From positions 62,001-126,000 of the forward strand of contig NZ_SSCL01000003.1 in NCBI RefSeq assembly GCF_005876955.1: a DNA stretch of 64,000 nt, given 5' to 3'. Below the pieces are notes generated by a model. The model searched no databases. It worked only from the letters and a program-made list of their open reading frames with translations, and was not told where the DNA came from. Every line of letters begins with the position of its first letter. The first letter of the stretch is position 1. A program made the position numbers and the translations under genes. The stretch comes from Sinomonas gamaensis (GTDB lineage Bacteria > Actinomycetota > Actinomycetes > Actinomycetales > Micrococcaceae). This document shows, piece after piece, positions 53,530 through 62,277 of the stretch.

Positions 53530-54588
53530 TTACGCCAGCATGTCGGCGACGAGCGGGGCCACCTTGGTGCCGAAGAGCTCGATGCTCTTCATCATGGCGT
53601 CGTGCGGGAGCGTCCCGTTGGAGTACTTGAGGTCGAATCGCTCCGTGCCGAGGGCGCGATGGGTGTCGGCGATCTTGCGGGCCACGGTCTCCGGCGAGCC
53701 GACGTAGAGGGCACCGGCCCGGGAGGCCTGCGCATTGAACTCGGTCCTGCTGCCGGGGCCCCACCCGCGCTCGGCGCCGAGCCGGTTGCGCATCGCGAGC
53801 CAGTGCGGGAAAAGCTCCTCGCGGGCCTGCTCATCCGTGTCCGAGACGTGCCCGGGCGAATGCGTCGCGAGCTGGGTGTAGGGCTTGTCGAACTTCTCGA
53901 GCGAGCGCTTGTACAGCTCGACGAACGGCGCGAAGCGGGCAGGCTCCCCGCCGATGATGGCGAAGCTCACCGGGTAGCCGTAGTGCGCGGCCCGAACCAC
54001 GGACTGCGGCGTTCCGCCCACGCCGATCCACGTGTCGAGGAGCCCCTCCTCGAGGTGCGGATACGCGGTCAGGCCTCGGATGGGACCACGCGTGCGGCCC
54101 TCCCAGTGGACGGGCTTCTGGGATCGCACCCGGTCGAAGAGCTCAAGCTTCTCCTCGAAGAGCACCTCGTAGTCCTCGAGGTCCAGGCCGAACAGCGGGA
54201 AGGACTCGATGAACGATCCGCGCCCGAGGATCACCTCGGCGCGGCCCTGCGAGATGGCGTCGAGCGTCGAGAAGCGCTGGAACACGCGGACGGGGTCGTC
54301 GGAGGAGAGGACCGTGACCGCGGAAGCGAGCCGGATGTTCTGGGTCTCGGCGGCGACTGCGGCCAGGAGGACCTCGGGCGCCGAGACCGCGAAGTCCTTG
54401 CGGTGGTGCTCCCCCACGCCGAAGGCGTGCAGCCCCACCTGATCCGCGAGCTTGCCCTCCTCGACGACCTCGCGGATCACCTGAGCGTGGGGCTTCGGCG
54501 AGCCGTCGGCACTCGTGCCGACGTCGCCGAACGTGTTGAGGCCAAGGAGAACGGTGGACGACTGCTCACTTGTTCCATGCATATGCAT
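53530..54588 (-). CDS. LLM-class flavin-dependent oxidoreductase in the haem cluster
   Basis: The 352 aa protein is a bacterial luciferase-like flavin monooxygenase with a TIM barrel. Family phrases are GLHAFGVGEHHRKDF, RLASAVTVLSSDDPVRVFQ, GRAEVILGRGSFIESFPLFG and VGGTPQSVVRAAHYGYP. Cofactor (FMN or F420) and substrate are unknown. The ATG at 54588 follows GAGGAGG by 8 nt. It lies 43 nt downstream of hemB and upstream of hemL on the same strand. A 14-bp palindrome covers its first codons. No flavin reductase gene is adjacent. Confidence 0.87.
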   Translation of the reverse strand: MHMHGTSEQSSTVLLGLNTFGDVGTSADGSPKPHAQVIREVVEEGKLADQVGLHAFGVGEHHRKDFAVSAPEVLLAAVAAETQNIRLASAVTVLSSDDPVRVFQRFSTLDAISQGRAEVILGRGSFIESFPLFGLDLEDYEVLFEEKLELFDRVRSQKPVHWEGRTRGPIRGLTAYPHLEEGLLDTWIGVGGTPQSVVRAAHYGYPVSFAIIGGEPARFAPFVELYKRSLEKFDKPYTQLATHSPGHVSDTDEQAREELFPHWLAMRNRLGAERGWGPGSRTEFNAQASRAGALYVGSPETVARKIADTHRALGTERFDLKYSNGTLPHDAMMKSIELFGTKVAPLVADMLA

Positions 54589-54589
54589 G
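54576..54589. promoter_or_regulatory. 14-bp perfect palindrome over the start codon of the luciferase-like gene
   Basis: CATGCATATGCATG is self-complementary and spans the tandem ATG-CAT-ATG-CAT codons of the start. It could be a protein binding site, or only the consequence of the MHMH coding sequence. Confidence 0.35.
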
Positions 54590-54631
54590 CAAACCGCCTC
54601 CTCTGCCGCTTCATTCCCGCGCGACTCGCGG

Positions 54632-55612
54632 CTACCCCTCGCGGAGCCAGCCCGCGATCTCGGGAGCCCAGTACGTGAGCACCAGATTCGCGCCTGCCCG
54701 GCGGATCCCGAGCACGGACTCAAGGATCGATGCCTTCCGGTCGATCCAGCCGTTCGCCGCCGCCGCCTCGATCATCGCGTACTCGCCGGAGATCTGGTAG
54801 GCCGCAACAGGCACCGGGCTCATCGAGGCGACGTCGGCGAGGATGTCGAGGTAGCTCATGGCGGGCTTGACCATGATCATGTCCGCACCCTCCTCGAGGT
54901 CGAGCTCCACCTCGAGGATCGCCTCCCGACGGTTGGCCGCGTCCATCTGATAGGTGCGGCGGTCGCCCTTGAGCTGAGAGTCGACGGCCTCGCGGAACGG
55001 GCCATAGAACGCCGAGGCATACTTCGCGGCGTAGGCGACGATCGAGACGTCCTGCTGCCCGGCGGCGTCGAGCGCCTGGCGGATCACCGCGACCTGGCCG
55101 TCCATCATTCCGCTGGGCCCGAGGACGTGAGCGCCGGCCTCGGCCTGGGCGACGGCCATCTGCGCATAGATCTCGAGAGTCGCGTCGTTGTCGACGCGAC
55201 CCTGCGCGTCGAGCACCCCGCAGTGTCCGTGGTCCGTGAACTCGTCGAGGCACACGTCGCTCATCACCACGAGGTCGTCCCCGACTTCGGCGCGCACGCT
55301 GCGGATGGCGGCGTTGAGGACGCCCTCGGGATCGAGCGAGGCCGAGCCCACGGCGTCCCGGGTCTCCGGCACGCCGAACAGCATGATGCCGCCCAGCCCG
55401 AGCTCCGCGGCCTCGACCGCAGCGCGCTTGAGAGTATCGGTCGTGTGCTGCACGATGCCCGGCATCGACTGCAGGGGGGCCGGCTCGGTCAGCCCCTCCC
55501 GGATGAACACCGGCAGGATCAGCTCCGCGGGGTGGAGACGGGTCTCCGCGACGAGGCGGCGCAGAGCCGGGGTCTGGCGGAGGCGGCGCGGGCGGTGGAT
55601 CGGGAAGCTCAC
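54632..55612 (-). CDS. hemB: Delta-aminolevulinic acid dehydratase HemB
   Basis: HemB condenses two 5-aminolevulinates to porphobilinogen. The 326 aa protein has the Schiff-base lysines in [13 protein letters not shown] and [10 protein letters not shown]. The metal site reads [15 protein letters not shown]: two Cys and an Asp where zinc enzymes have three Cys, so metal use (Zn, Mg or mixed) is uncertain. The GTG at 55612 overlaps the hemD stop as GTGA; a long in-frame extension upstream lies inside hemD. The hemC-hemD-hemB order is tight. Confidence 0.95.
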   Translation of the reverse strand: MSFPIHRPRRLRQTPALRRLVAETRLHPAELILPVFIREGLTEPAPLQSMPGIVQHTTDTLKRAAVEAAELGLGGIMLFGVPETRDAVGSASLDPEGVLNAAIRSVRAEVGDDLVVMSDVCLDEFTDHGHCGVLDAQGRVDNDATLEIYAQMAVAQAEAGAHVLGPSGMMDGQVAVIRQALDAAGQQDVSIVAYAAKYASAFYGPFREAVDSQLKGDRRTYQMDAANRREAILEVELDLEEGADMIMVKPAMSYLDILADVASMSPVPVAAYQISGEYAMIEAAAANGWIDRKASILESVLGIRRAGANLVLTYWAPEIAGWLREG

Positions 55613-56532
55613 GGTGTGTCCTTCCAAGGAGAGATTCCAGGGGTCAGCAAGAGAGCGTGCACGACGGCGTCGACGATCCCCTCGGGCGTCGGCTGTGCCG
55701 CTGTCGCCGCCACGCCGAGGCCGAGCGCACGCAGTTCCTCGGCCGTGGGCTGCCCGATCGCCACAAGCAGAGTGGCGTCCAGGGGGTTCAGCGTCTCGTG
55801 GATACGGCGGGCGGCACTCGGCGATGCTGCGACGACGGCGCTCAGCCGTCCTTCGGCAAGCTCGGCGTTCGCATCCTGGGGCGAGAGGACGACGGCGGAG
55901 CTCGGCTCGGCGCCGACGGCTAGTTCCGCGGTGAGTCGCCGCCCGGGGTCCGCCGGATAGTCGACGGTGCGGTAGGCGATGACGGGTTCGACGGCCCAAC
56001 CGCGTTCCTCGAGTCCCTCGGCAAGGGTCGGCGCGGCGAGGTCGCTCTGCGGGAGGAGGATCCGCACGGCGCTGGCTCCGGCGGAACCCGCCGCTCCGCC
56101 GTCGTCGGAGTAGGCCCACATCTCGAGGAGGCCTTCGGCGGATTGCCTGCCCTCGGGCGCGAGGTCCACGCGCAGCCCCTCCGCCTCGAGCACTCGCCGC
56201 GAGCTCGGCCCGATCGTGGCCACCCGAGTCCCAACCGGGACCAGCTCGCTCAGGCTCGTTCCGCGCTCTGCAGCGACTTCCTTGAGCGCCCGCACGGTCG
56301 TGATGCTGCTGACCACGAGCCATGAGTACTCCCCCGCGGCCAAGCGCTCCAATGCCTCAGCGAGCGGCTGGGCCTCGGGCGCGCGCTCGAAGTCGATGAG
56401 GGGAAGCAGCAGGGGTTCGGCCCCCGCGCGGGCAAGCGCGGATGCCATCGCGCCGGCCCGATCCGGGCTCCGGGTGAGAAGCACCCGCCGCCCGGCGAGC
56501 GGGGCGTCGGACCGCGGATCCTCGATCGTCAT
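55609..56532 (-). CDS. hemD: Uroporphyrinogen-III synthase HemD
   Basis: HemD cyclises hydroxymethylbilane to uroporphyrinogen III with D-ring inversion. The 307 aa protein is poorly conserved, as usual for this family. It has two Rossmann-like lobes: [19 protein letters not shown] and PLIDFERAP at the start, [15 protein letters not shown] in the first lobe, [24 protein letters not shown] at the hinge and [17 protein letters not shown] near the end. The ATG at 56532 lies 2 nt after the hemC stop. Its stop overlaps hemB. Confidence 0.9.
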   Translation of the reverse strand: MTIEDPRSDAPLAGRRVLLTRSPDRAGAMASALARAGAEPLLLPLIDFERAPEAQPLAEALERLAAGEYSWLVVSSITTVRALKEVAAERGTSLSELVPVGTRVATIGPSSRRVLEAEGLRVDLAPEGRQSAEGLLEMWAYSDDGGAAGSAGASAVRILLPQSDLAAPTLAEGLEERGWAVEPVIAYRTVDYPADPGRRLTAELAVGAEPSSAVVLSPQDANAELAEGRLSAVVAASPSAARRIHETLNPLDATLLVAIGQPTAEELRALGLGVAATAAQPTPEGIVDAVVHALLLTPGISPWKDTP

Positions 56533-56534
56533 GC

Positions 56535-57536
56535 TCAGGCGCCCAGCTCCGCGAACTCGGCGACGCCCTGCGCCAACAGCTCCTCCGCGAGCTCGATGCC
56601 CAGAAGGTGGGCGCCGACGTCCGTCAGGCCGTCGGTTGCCTTGTTGAGCCGGACGCTTCGGGTTCCGTCGGGCGAGCACACGACGGCGTCGAGGTAGAGG
56701 AGGCTTCCCTTCCGGCGGGCCAGCGCGCCGACAGGGGCGGCACAGCCGGCCTCGAGCCTGGCAAGGAGTGCCCGCTCGGCGCTCACCGCGAGGCGAGTGT
56801 CTGCGTCGTCGATCGCGGCAAGGGCCTGGGCGAGCACGCCCTGGATGGCATCCTTCACCAGCACCCCGTTCTCGCGCGCGGGTGCGTCGTCGAGCCGGCA
56901 TTCGACGGCGAGCGCGCCCTGCCCCGGCGCGGGCAGCATGACGTCGGGCTCGAAGTACTCGCTGACCACCTCGGTGCGCCCAAGGCGGCTGAGGCCGGCC
57001 GCGGCGAGGACGACGGCGTCGAGGTCGCCAGTCGTGCCACCGACAGAACCAGCCGAGTTGCCCGGGAGGCCGGGAACGCGACCGAGCCGGGTGTCGACGT
57101 TGCCGCGGATGTCGAGGACCTCGAGATCCGGGCGCGCCGCCCTCAGCTGAGCCGCCCGGCGCGGCGAGCCCGTGCCGACCTTGGCCCCTTCGGGAAGCTG
57201 CGCGAGCGTGAGGCCATCGCGGGCGCACAGCACGTCGCGGACGTCTGCCCGCTCGGGAATCGCGCCGAGCGCGAGGCCGGGAGTTCCACCGGTGGGAAGG
57301 TCCTTGAGCGAGTGAATCGCGACGTCGCAGCGATCGGCGAGCAGCGCCTCACGCAGGGCCGCCACGAAGACCCCGGTCCCGCCGAGCTGTGCCAGCGAGC
57401 CGGTCCGGACGTCCCCTTCGGTCTTGATTCGGACGAGCTCGGTCTCGAAGCCGCCGACGGCGGCGAGCATGTCGGCAGTTTGCTGCGTCTGGGTGAGGGC
57501 GAGTGCGCTTCCACGCGTCCCGATGCGGACGGACAT
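56535..57536 (-). CDS. hemC: Hydroxymethylbilane synthase (porphobilinogen deaminase) HemC
   Basis: HemC polymerises four porphobilinogens into hydroxymethylbilane. The 333 aa protein begins VRIGTRGSALALTQT. Other motifs are IKTEGD, VAIHSLKDLPT, GTGSPRRAAQLRAARPDL, DIRGNVDTRL and LPAPGQGALAVECR. The dipyrromethane cofactor Cys is in EAGCAAPVGALA. The ATG at 57536 lies 2 nt after the hemH stop. Ribosome binding depends on GGAG about 12 nt upstream, within hemH and close to its 12-bp repeats. Confidence 0.95.
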   Translation of the reverse strand: MSVRIGTRGSALALTQTQQTADMLAAVGGFETELVRIKTEGDVRTGSLAQLGGTGVFVAALREALLADRCDVAIHSLKDLPTGGTPGLALGAIPERADVRDVLCARDGLTLAQLPEGAKVGTGSPRRAAQLRAARPDLEVLDIRGNVDTRLGRVPGLPGNSAGSVGGTTGDLDAVVLAAAGLSRLGRTEVVSEYFEPDVMLPAPGQGALAVECRLDDAPARENGVLVKDAIQGVLAQALAAIDDADTRLAVSAERALLARLEAGCAAPVGALARRKGSLLYLDAVVCSPDGTRSVRLNKATDGLTDVGAHLLGIELAEELLAQGVAEFAELGA

Positions 57537-57538
57537 GG

Positions 57539-58807
57539 TCAGCGCTCCGTCCCAGGGCCGGCAGCTGTTCCCGCCGCTGTTCCCGCCGCTGTTCCCGCCG
57601 CTGTTCCCGCTTCTGCTATTACCGGCTTCGCTCCCCTGAAGTTCTCGCAGCACCCCGGCCGGCACACGTCGTACCAGGGGCCGAGATCGGTCACGTGCGG
57701 GCGGTCCGCGATGGTGTCCTGGCTCGTCCGCTCGCAGATGAGGTCCACGAGGCCGGCCACGAACTTGCCGTGCACGCCGGGGGTCGGGACGCGGACGGCG
57801 GCGACGCCCAGCTTCTCGCACGTCTCGAGGGCCTCCGTGTCGAGGTCCCAGGCGACTTCCATGTGGTCGCTCACGAAGCCCAGCGGCACGATGACGACGC
57901 CCTTGACGGACGGCTCATCGCCGTCGCCTGCGGCGATCGCCTCGAGGTGGTCGTTGATGTCGGGCTCGAGCCACGGGATGTGCGGTGCACCGGACCGTGA
58001 CTGGTAGACCAGGTCCCATTTCACATCGGGCGCAACGGCCCGCACGATCGCGCGGGCGTTGGCGAGGTGCTGGGCCACGTACGCCGACCCGCCCTCGAAC
58101 TCGCGCGGCTCCGCCCCGGAACGGCCCGCGGCCTCGGCGTCACGGGTGGGAATCGAATGCGTCGAGAACAGGACGCGGATCTCCCCGTCCCGTGACCCGT
58201 CAGCAGCGCCGAGGGCCTCGCGCACCTGGTTGAGTCCCGCCGTCGTCCCCTCGACGAAGGGCTCCACGAAACCGGGGTGGTCGAAGTACTGGCGGACCTT
58301 GTCCACCTCGAGGCGGCCGGCGAGCCCGGTCTCCTCGAGCGCGACGCCGATGTCCTCACGGTACTGGCGGCAGCTCGAATAGCACGAGTAGACGCTCGTG
58401 GTGACCATGAGGACGCGGCGATGGCCGTCGTCGTACATCTTCTGAAGCGTCTCGGGGATGTAGGGGTCCCAGTTGCGGTTGCCCCAGTAGACGGGGATCT
58501 CGATCCCCCGCGCGGCGAGCTCCGCTTCGAGGGCGGCCTTGAGCTCGCGGTTCTGGGCGTTGATGGGGCTCACGCCGCCGAAGGCCCGGTAGTGATGGCT
58601 CACCTCTTCGAGCCGCTCGTCCGGGATGCCGCGCCCACGGGTGACGTTGCGGAGGAACGGGATCACGTCGTCCTGGCCTTCAGGGCCGCCGAACGAGGCA
58701 AGGAGGACGGCGTCGTACTGCTTCGGCTCCATCCGCCCGGCCTCCGTGACCGGATTGATGGCGGTGGAGACCTCGAGCACCTCGGGAAGTCCGGCGGGCA
58801 TGCTCAC
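57539..58807 (-). CDS. hemH: Coproporphyrin ferrochelatase HemH (CpfC) with repeat tail
   Basis: This enzyme inserts iron into coproporphyrin III in the coproporphyrin-dependent pathway. The 422 aa protein has LLASFGGPEGQDDVIPFLRNV at the start, GNRNWDPYIPETLQKM, the catalytic His in FSTHSIPTRD, and LVYQSRSGAPHIPWLEPD. The C-terminal cysteines in VCRPGCCENFRG may, with one upstream, hold the [2Fe-2S] cluster known from actinobacterial enzymes. After residue 400 the tail is a repeat of GTAA units encoded by a 12-bp tandem repeat. The GTG at 58807 overlaps hemQ as GTGA. Confidence 0.93.
   Translation of the reverse strand: MSMPAGLPEVLEVSTAINPVTEAGRMEPKQYDAVLLASFGGPEGQDDVIPFLRNVTRGRGIPDERLEEVSHHYRAFGGVSPINAQNRELKAALEAELAARGIEIPVYWGNRNWDPYIPETLQKMYDDGHRRVLMVTTSVYSCYSSCRQYREDIGVALEETGLAGRLEVDKVRQYFDHPGFVEPFVEGTTAGLNQVREALGAADGSRDGEIRVLFSTHSIPTRDAEAAGRSGAEPREFEGGSAYVAQHLANARAIVRAVAPDVKWDLVYQSRSGAPHIPWLEPDINDHLEAIAAGDGDEPSVKGVVIVPLGFVSDHMEVAWDLDTEALETCEKLGVAAVRVPTPGVHGKFVAGLVDLICERTSQDTIADRPHVTDLGPWYDVCRPGCCENFRGAKPVIAEAGTAAGTAAGTAAGTAAGPGTER
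57564..57610. repeat. 12-bp tandem repeat at the 3' end of hemH
   Basis: GCTGTTCCCGCC (plus strand) occurs about 3.9 times head to tail and encodes the repeated GTAA in the HemH tail. Unit length is a multiple of 3, so copy number changes would keep the frame. It lies about 30-75 nt upstream of the hemC start. Confidence 0.88.
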
Positions 58808-59532
58808 GAGAGGACCTCGGCGACCTCGGCCGCGGAGACACGGCGTCCCGTGTGGAACGGGATCTCCTCGCGCACATGGTTGCGCGCGTCGGTGTAGCGG
58901 AGGTGGCGCATCATGTCCACGAGATCCACGAGCTCGGGCGCCTCGAGGGCGAGGATCCATTCCCAGTCGCCGAGGGCGAACGCGGACACCGTGTTCGAAA
59001 TGACCTGCGGGAAGTCGCGGCCCAGGAGCCCGTGGTCGCGGAGCATGCGCGACCGCTCGTCGGCGGGGAGCAGGTACCACTCGTAGGAACGCACGAACGG
59101 GTAGACCGTGAGCCACGTGCTGGGCTCGACGCCGCGGGAGAAGGCCGGGGTGTGGCTCTTCGCGAACTCGGCCTCGCGGTGCACGCCCATCGCGCTCCAC
59201 GTCTGCTCGGTGCCGGCGAAGAGCTCGGTGCGGCGGATGTCGCGGACGGCCTGCTGGAGGTCCTCCGCCTTCGGGCCGTGGACCCACACCATGACGTCGG
59301 CTCCCGCGCGGAGGCCGGAGACGTCGTACAGGCCGCGGACCGTCACGCCCTTCTCGCCGAGGCGCGCCACGAGCGACTCGAAATCGGAGACGGCGCTGGC
59401 CGAGGGGGCGTCGGTGCCCGGGACGCGGCCGAAGACAGTCCAGAGGGTGAAGAAGAGCTGCTCGGGAGCCTCGGGGGTGGCGTCACCCTCCGGCCGAGTT
59501 TTGGTGACAGATTCGTCAAAAGTGTGGCTCAT
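58804..59532 (-). CDS. hemQ: Coproheme decarboxylase HemQ (ChdC)
   Basis: HemQ oxidatively decarboxylates two propionates of coproheme to give haem b, the last step of the coproporphyrin pathway. The 242 aa protein is of the chlorite-dismutase superfamily. Family phrases are LFFTLWTVFGRVPG, DVMVWVHGPKAEDLQ, YPFVRSYEWYLLPADERSRML with the catalytic Tyr, and MMRHLRYTDARNHVREE near the C-terminus. It follows hemY by 84 nt and overlaps hemH. Its presence shows that haem is made through coproporphyrin rather than protoporphyrin. Confidence 0.95.
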   Translation of the reverse strand: MSHTFDESVTKTRPEGDATPEAPEQLFFTLWTVFGRVPGTDAPSASAVSDFESLVARLGEKGVTVRGLYDVSGLRAGADVMVWVHGPKAEDLQQAVRDIRRTELFAGTEQTWSAMGVHREAEFAKSHTPAFSRGVEPSTWLTVYPFVRSYEWYLLPADERSRMLRDHGLLGRDFPQVISNTVSAFALGDWEWILALEAPELVDLVDMMRHLRYTDARNHVREEIPFHTGRRVSAAEVAEVLS

Positions 59533-59616
59533 GGCTTCCAGTGTGCTCCTTCGTTCAGGCCAAAATCGAATTCAAAACCTCTTCTACGGTCTGTAGAGCC
59601 GCAGAAGTGATCAACG

Positions 59617-61092
59617 TCATAGGGCGCGGGCCGCGAGCTCGATGGCCTGGGCCCGAGCGTCCGGCACCACCGACGCCAAACCGTTCCCCGCCGCCCAGCC
59701 GCCGACCACCGCGAGGCCTGGCTGAGCCGCGACAAGGCGGCGAATCTCCGCGACCCGCTCACGGTGGCCCACCATGGCGAACGGGAGGGCGCCCTCCCAC
59801 CGCACCACGTCCCACCCGAGCACGTCCTCCGGCGTGATCGTGACCGTCAGCAAAGTCGAGGCGTCCGCGAGCGCAGCGCGGAACAGCTCATCGTCGGTCT
59901 CCGGCTCCGACACCCGCGGCGGCTGGGCATCGTCCTCGGCGCGCCCGTAGGAGAGCCGCACCACGTGCGTGCCAGGACCGGCCTCGTCGGCGAGCCAGGG
60001 CCACTTCCCGGTGGCGTGGGTGAGCGCCTTCGCGCTGATCCCCGGCGCCTGCGGTGCCACGAGGACGCCGGTGCCGCGCGGGCGGGCGTCGAGCTCGGGC
60101 TTGTCGAGGACGAGGGTCACGAGCTTGACCTCCGGCCCTGGCACCGGCTCGTGGCCCGCAAGCTCGGTCACGGCGTCCGAGAGGAGTTCGACGGCGGCTG
60201 GCCCCCCGAGGGCGACGACGACGAGTTCCGCGTCGTACGACTCCCGGGAGCCGTCCTGTGCTATCGCCCCGACGCGCCACCCTCCCCAGAGCCGATCGAG
60301 GCGCTCGGCGCGCATGCCGCTCAGGAGGTGGACGCCGTCGTCCGTCAAGCGCGCGACGAGGGCCGTGATCATGCGGTTCATGCCGCCCCGGATCCCGGCG
60401 ACGGCGGAGCCGGCCTTCGTGCCCGCACCCGCCTTCGACGCGATGCGCTCGCGTTGGGCCGCGACTGCGGCGGAGAGCGAACCGCGCTCCGCCATGAGCT
60501 GGCGGAGCCCGGGCGCGACCATGTCGATGTCGAGCAGCGCCGGGTCCGCCGAGTGCACGCCGCCCACAACGGGGGTCACGAGCCTCTCGAGCACCCGTCG
60601 GCCCATGCGGGCGCGGACCACCGCGGCCACGCTCGCCTTCTCCTGGGAGTTGCGGACGGGAAGATAACGGTCAAGGCTCGCGCGCATTGCACCCCACCAG
60701 CCGACGGCGGAACGCACCTCGGGATCCCACGGGTTCGAGGGAATACCGAGAACCCCTGCCTTCGGGAGTTCCTCAGCCCGCTCGGGAAGCTGGACCCATG
60801 CTCCCGAGGGATGCGGGACGACAACCTCGTCCGCGAGCCCGAGCTCGTCCAATAGCGCCTTGACAGCGTCCGTGCGCGTGGCGAACGATTCGGCGCCGCT
60901 GTCGAGCGTGAGGCCGCCCACCTCATGGATCCCCACGCAGCCGCCCCATCGCCCCGTAGCCTCCAGGACCGTCACATCGAGGCCTTGCCGCCGGAGTTCG
61001 AGGGCAGCGCAGAGACCCGAGATGCCACCGCCGACGACGAGGGCGCTCCGCCCAGAGTTGCGGCGGCCCCCTTCGGGCTGTGTCGAGGGCAT
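59617..61092 (-). CDS. hemY: Coproporphyrinogen III oxidase HemY (CgoX)
   Basis: This FAD enzyme oxidises coproporphyrinogen III to coproporphyrin III with oxygen. The 491 aa protein has the FAD-binding fold VVGGGISGLCAALELRRQG near residue 20, VLEATGRWGG, and the late FAD motif GLAVVGGWAAGNGLASVV. Often annotated protoporphyrinogen oxidase, but HemQ next door makes the coproporphyrin role more likely. The ATG at 61092 follows the hemE stop by 7 nt; the frame is open upstream into hemE but without the start pattern. Second gene of the haem cluster. Confidence 0.93.
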   Translation of the reverse strand: MPSTQPEGGRRNSGRSALVVGGGISGLCAALELRRQGLDVTVLEATGRWGGCVGIHEVGGLTLDSGAESFATRTDAVKALLDELGLADEVVVPHPSGAWVQLPERAEELPKAGVLGIPSNPWDPEVRSAVGWWGAMRASLDRYLPVRNSQEKASVAAVVRARMGRRVLERLVTPVVGGVHSADPALLDIDMVAPGLRQLMAERGSLSAAVAAQRERIASKAGAGTKAGSAVAGIRGGMNRMITALVARLTDDGVHLLSGMRAERLDRLWGGWRVGAIAQDGSRESYDAELVVVALGGPAAVELLSDAVTELAGHEPVPGPEVKLVTLVLDKPELDARPRGTGVLVAPQAPGISAKALTHATGKWPWLADEAGPGTHVVRLSYGRAEDDAQPPRVSEPETDDELFRAALADASTLLTVTITPEDVLGWDVVRWEGALPFAMVGHRERVAEIRRLVAAQPGLAVVGGWAAGNGLASVVPDARAQAIELAARAL

Positions 61093-61099
61093 GCGGCGC

Positions 61100-62158
61100 C
61101 TAGTAGTCCGAGTGGATGAGCTCGACGAGGCGCGTGAGCACGTCGGGGTCGGTCTCCGGCGGAACCCCGTGGCCCAGGTTGAGGACGTGGCCCGGGGCCG
61201 ACGCGCCGTTGCGGATGATGTCCCGCACGTGCGCTTCGAGCACGTTCCACGGCGCGGACAGCAGCGCAGGATCGATGTTGCCCTGCAGCACCACGCGCCC
61301 GCCAAGCCGCCGGTTCGCCTCGTGGATCGGGAGGCGGTAGTCCACGCCGACGGCGTCCACGCCCACCTCGTACATCGCGCCGAGCAGCTCCGAGGTTCCC
61401 GTCCCGAAGTGCACGAGCGGCGCGCCAAGGTCACGCACGTGGTCGAGGGCCCGGGAGGAGAACGGCGCCGCGCTGCGCCGGTAGTCCTCGAGCCCGAGGG
61501 ATCCGGCCCACGAATCGAACAGCTGGCCTGCCGAGGCGCCGGACTCGATCTGCGCCCTCAGGAAGCGGCCGCACGCATCCGCCGTCCATTCCATGAGCGC
61601 CTGCCAGGTCGCAGGATCGCCATGCATCATGGTGCGCGGGCCGAGATGGTCACGGGACGGCTGCCCCTCGACCATGTACGCGGCGACCGTGAAGGGCGCG
61701 CCCGCGAAGCCGATGAGCGGCGTGGTGCCGAGCTCGTCGACGGTCAGGCGGACCGCCTCCCGGATCGGCGCGAACACCGAGTCGTCGAGGCGCGGCAACG
61801 CAGCGACGTCCTCGGCGCGACGGATGGGGCGCTCGAGCACCGGCCCCACCCCCGGCACGATGTCGACGGCGATTCCGGCGAGCTTGAGGGGCACCACGAT
61901 GTCTGAGAAGAAGATCCCGGCGTCGACGCCGTGTCGGCGGACGGGCTGGATCGTGAGCTCTGCGGCGAGCTCGGGCTTGAGGCACGCCTCGAGCATCCCC
62001 GTGCCCTCGCGGGCCTTTCGGTATTCGGGCAACGAGCGGCCGGCCTGCCGCATGAACCACACGGGCCGGCTGCTCGGACGCCCTCCTCGATACGCGGTGA
62101 TCAGTGGCGACTGCGCCGTCCGGCCGTCCTTGAGGGGGTGGTCAGGGCTGAGGGTCAT
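61100..62158 (-). CDS. hemE: Uroporphyrinogen decarboxylase HemE
   Basis: HemE removes four carboxyl groups from uroporphyrinogen III to yield coproporphyrinogen III. The 352 aa protein has the family signature VWFMRQAGRSLPEYRKARE, FFSDIVVPLKLAGIAVDI, the GFAGAPFTVAAYMVEG loop and the late GGRVVLQGNIDPALLSAP and GHVLNLGHGVPPETDPD. The ATG at 62158 is preceded by GAGAAT at 6 nt, possibly a leaderless promoter. It is the first gene of the large minus-strand haem cluster and is divergent from hemA. Confidence 0.96.
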   Translation of the reverse strand: MTLSPDHPLKDGRTAQSPLITAYRGGRPSSRPVWFMRQAGRSLPEYRKAREGTGMLEACLKPELAAELTIQPVRRHGVDAGIFFSDIVVPLKLAGIAVDIVPGVGPVLERPIRRAEDVAALPRLDDSVFAPIREAVRLTVDELGTTPLIGFAGAPFTVAAYMVEGQPSRDHLGPRTMMHGDPATWQALMEWTADACGRFLRAQIESGASAGQLFDSWAGSLGLEDYRRSAAPFSSRALDHVRDLGAPLVHFGTGTSELLGAMYEVGVDAVGVDYRLPIHEANRRLGGRVVLQGNIDPALLSAPWNVLEAHVRDIIRNGASAPGHVLNLGHGVPPETDPDVLTRLVELIHSDY

Positions 62159-62277
62159 ACGGCGATTCTCTCAGAGGGGGCAAGAGCAGATGCTGACAGG
62201 CTGTCACAGCCGTGACCGAGTCATCTCTCACGAGTGTCGTGTTCTACACCGGATCGAAAAGCTATGATGGTCGGGCT
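62159..62277. promoter_or_regulatory. Divergent promoter region between hemE and hemA
   Basis: This 119-nt region drives both arms of the haem cluster. For hemA, TATGAT at 62263-62268 is a near-perfect -10 box, 9 nt before GTG 62278. For hemE, GAGAAT is 6 nt before its ATG. No clear inverted repeat for a haem or iron regulator is visible. Confidence 0.6.

Noticed and set aside
56535-57821. Longer hemC frame with an NSGG repeat at the N-terminus
   Set aside because: This is the 12-bp hemH repeat read in another frame. HemC starts at the conserved VRIGTRG near 57536.
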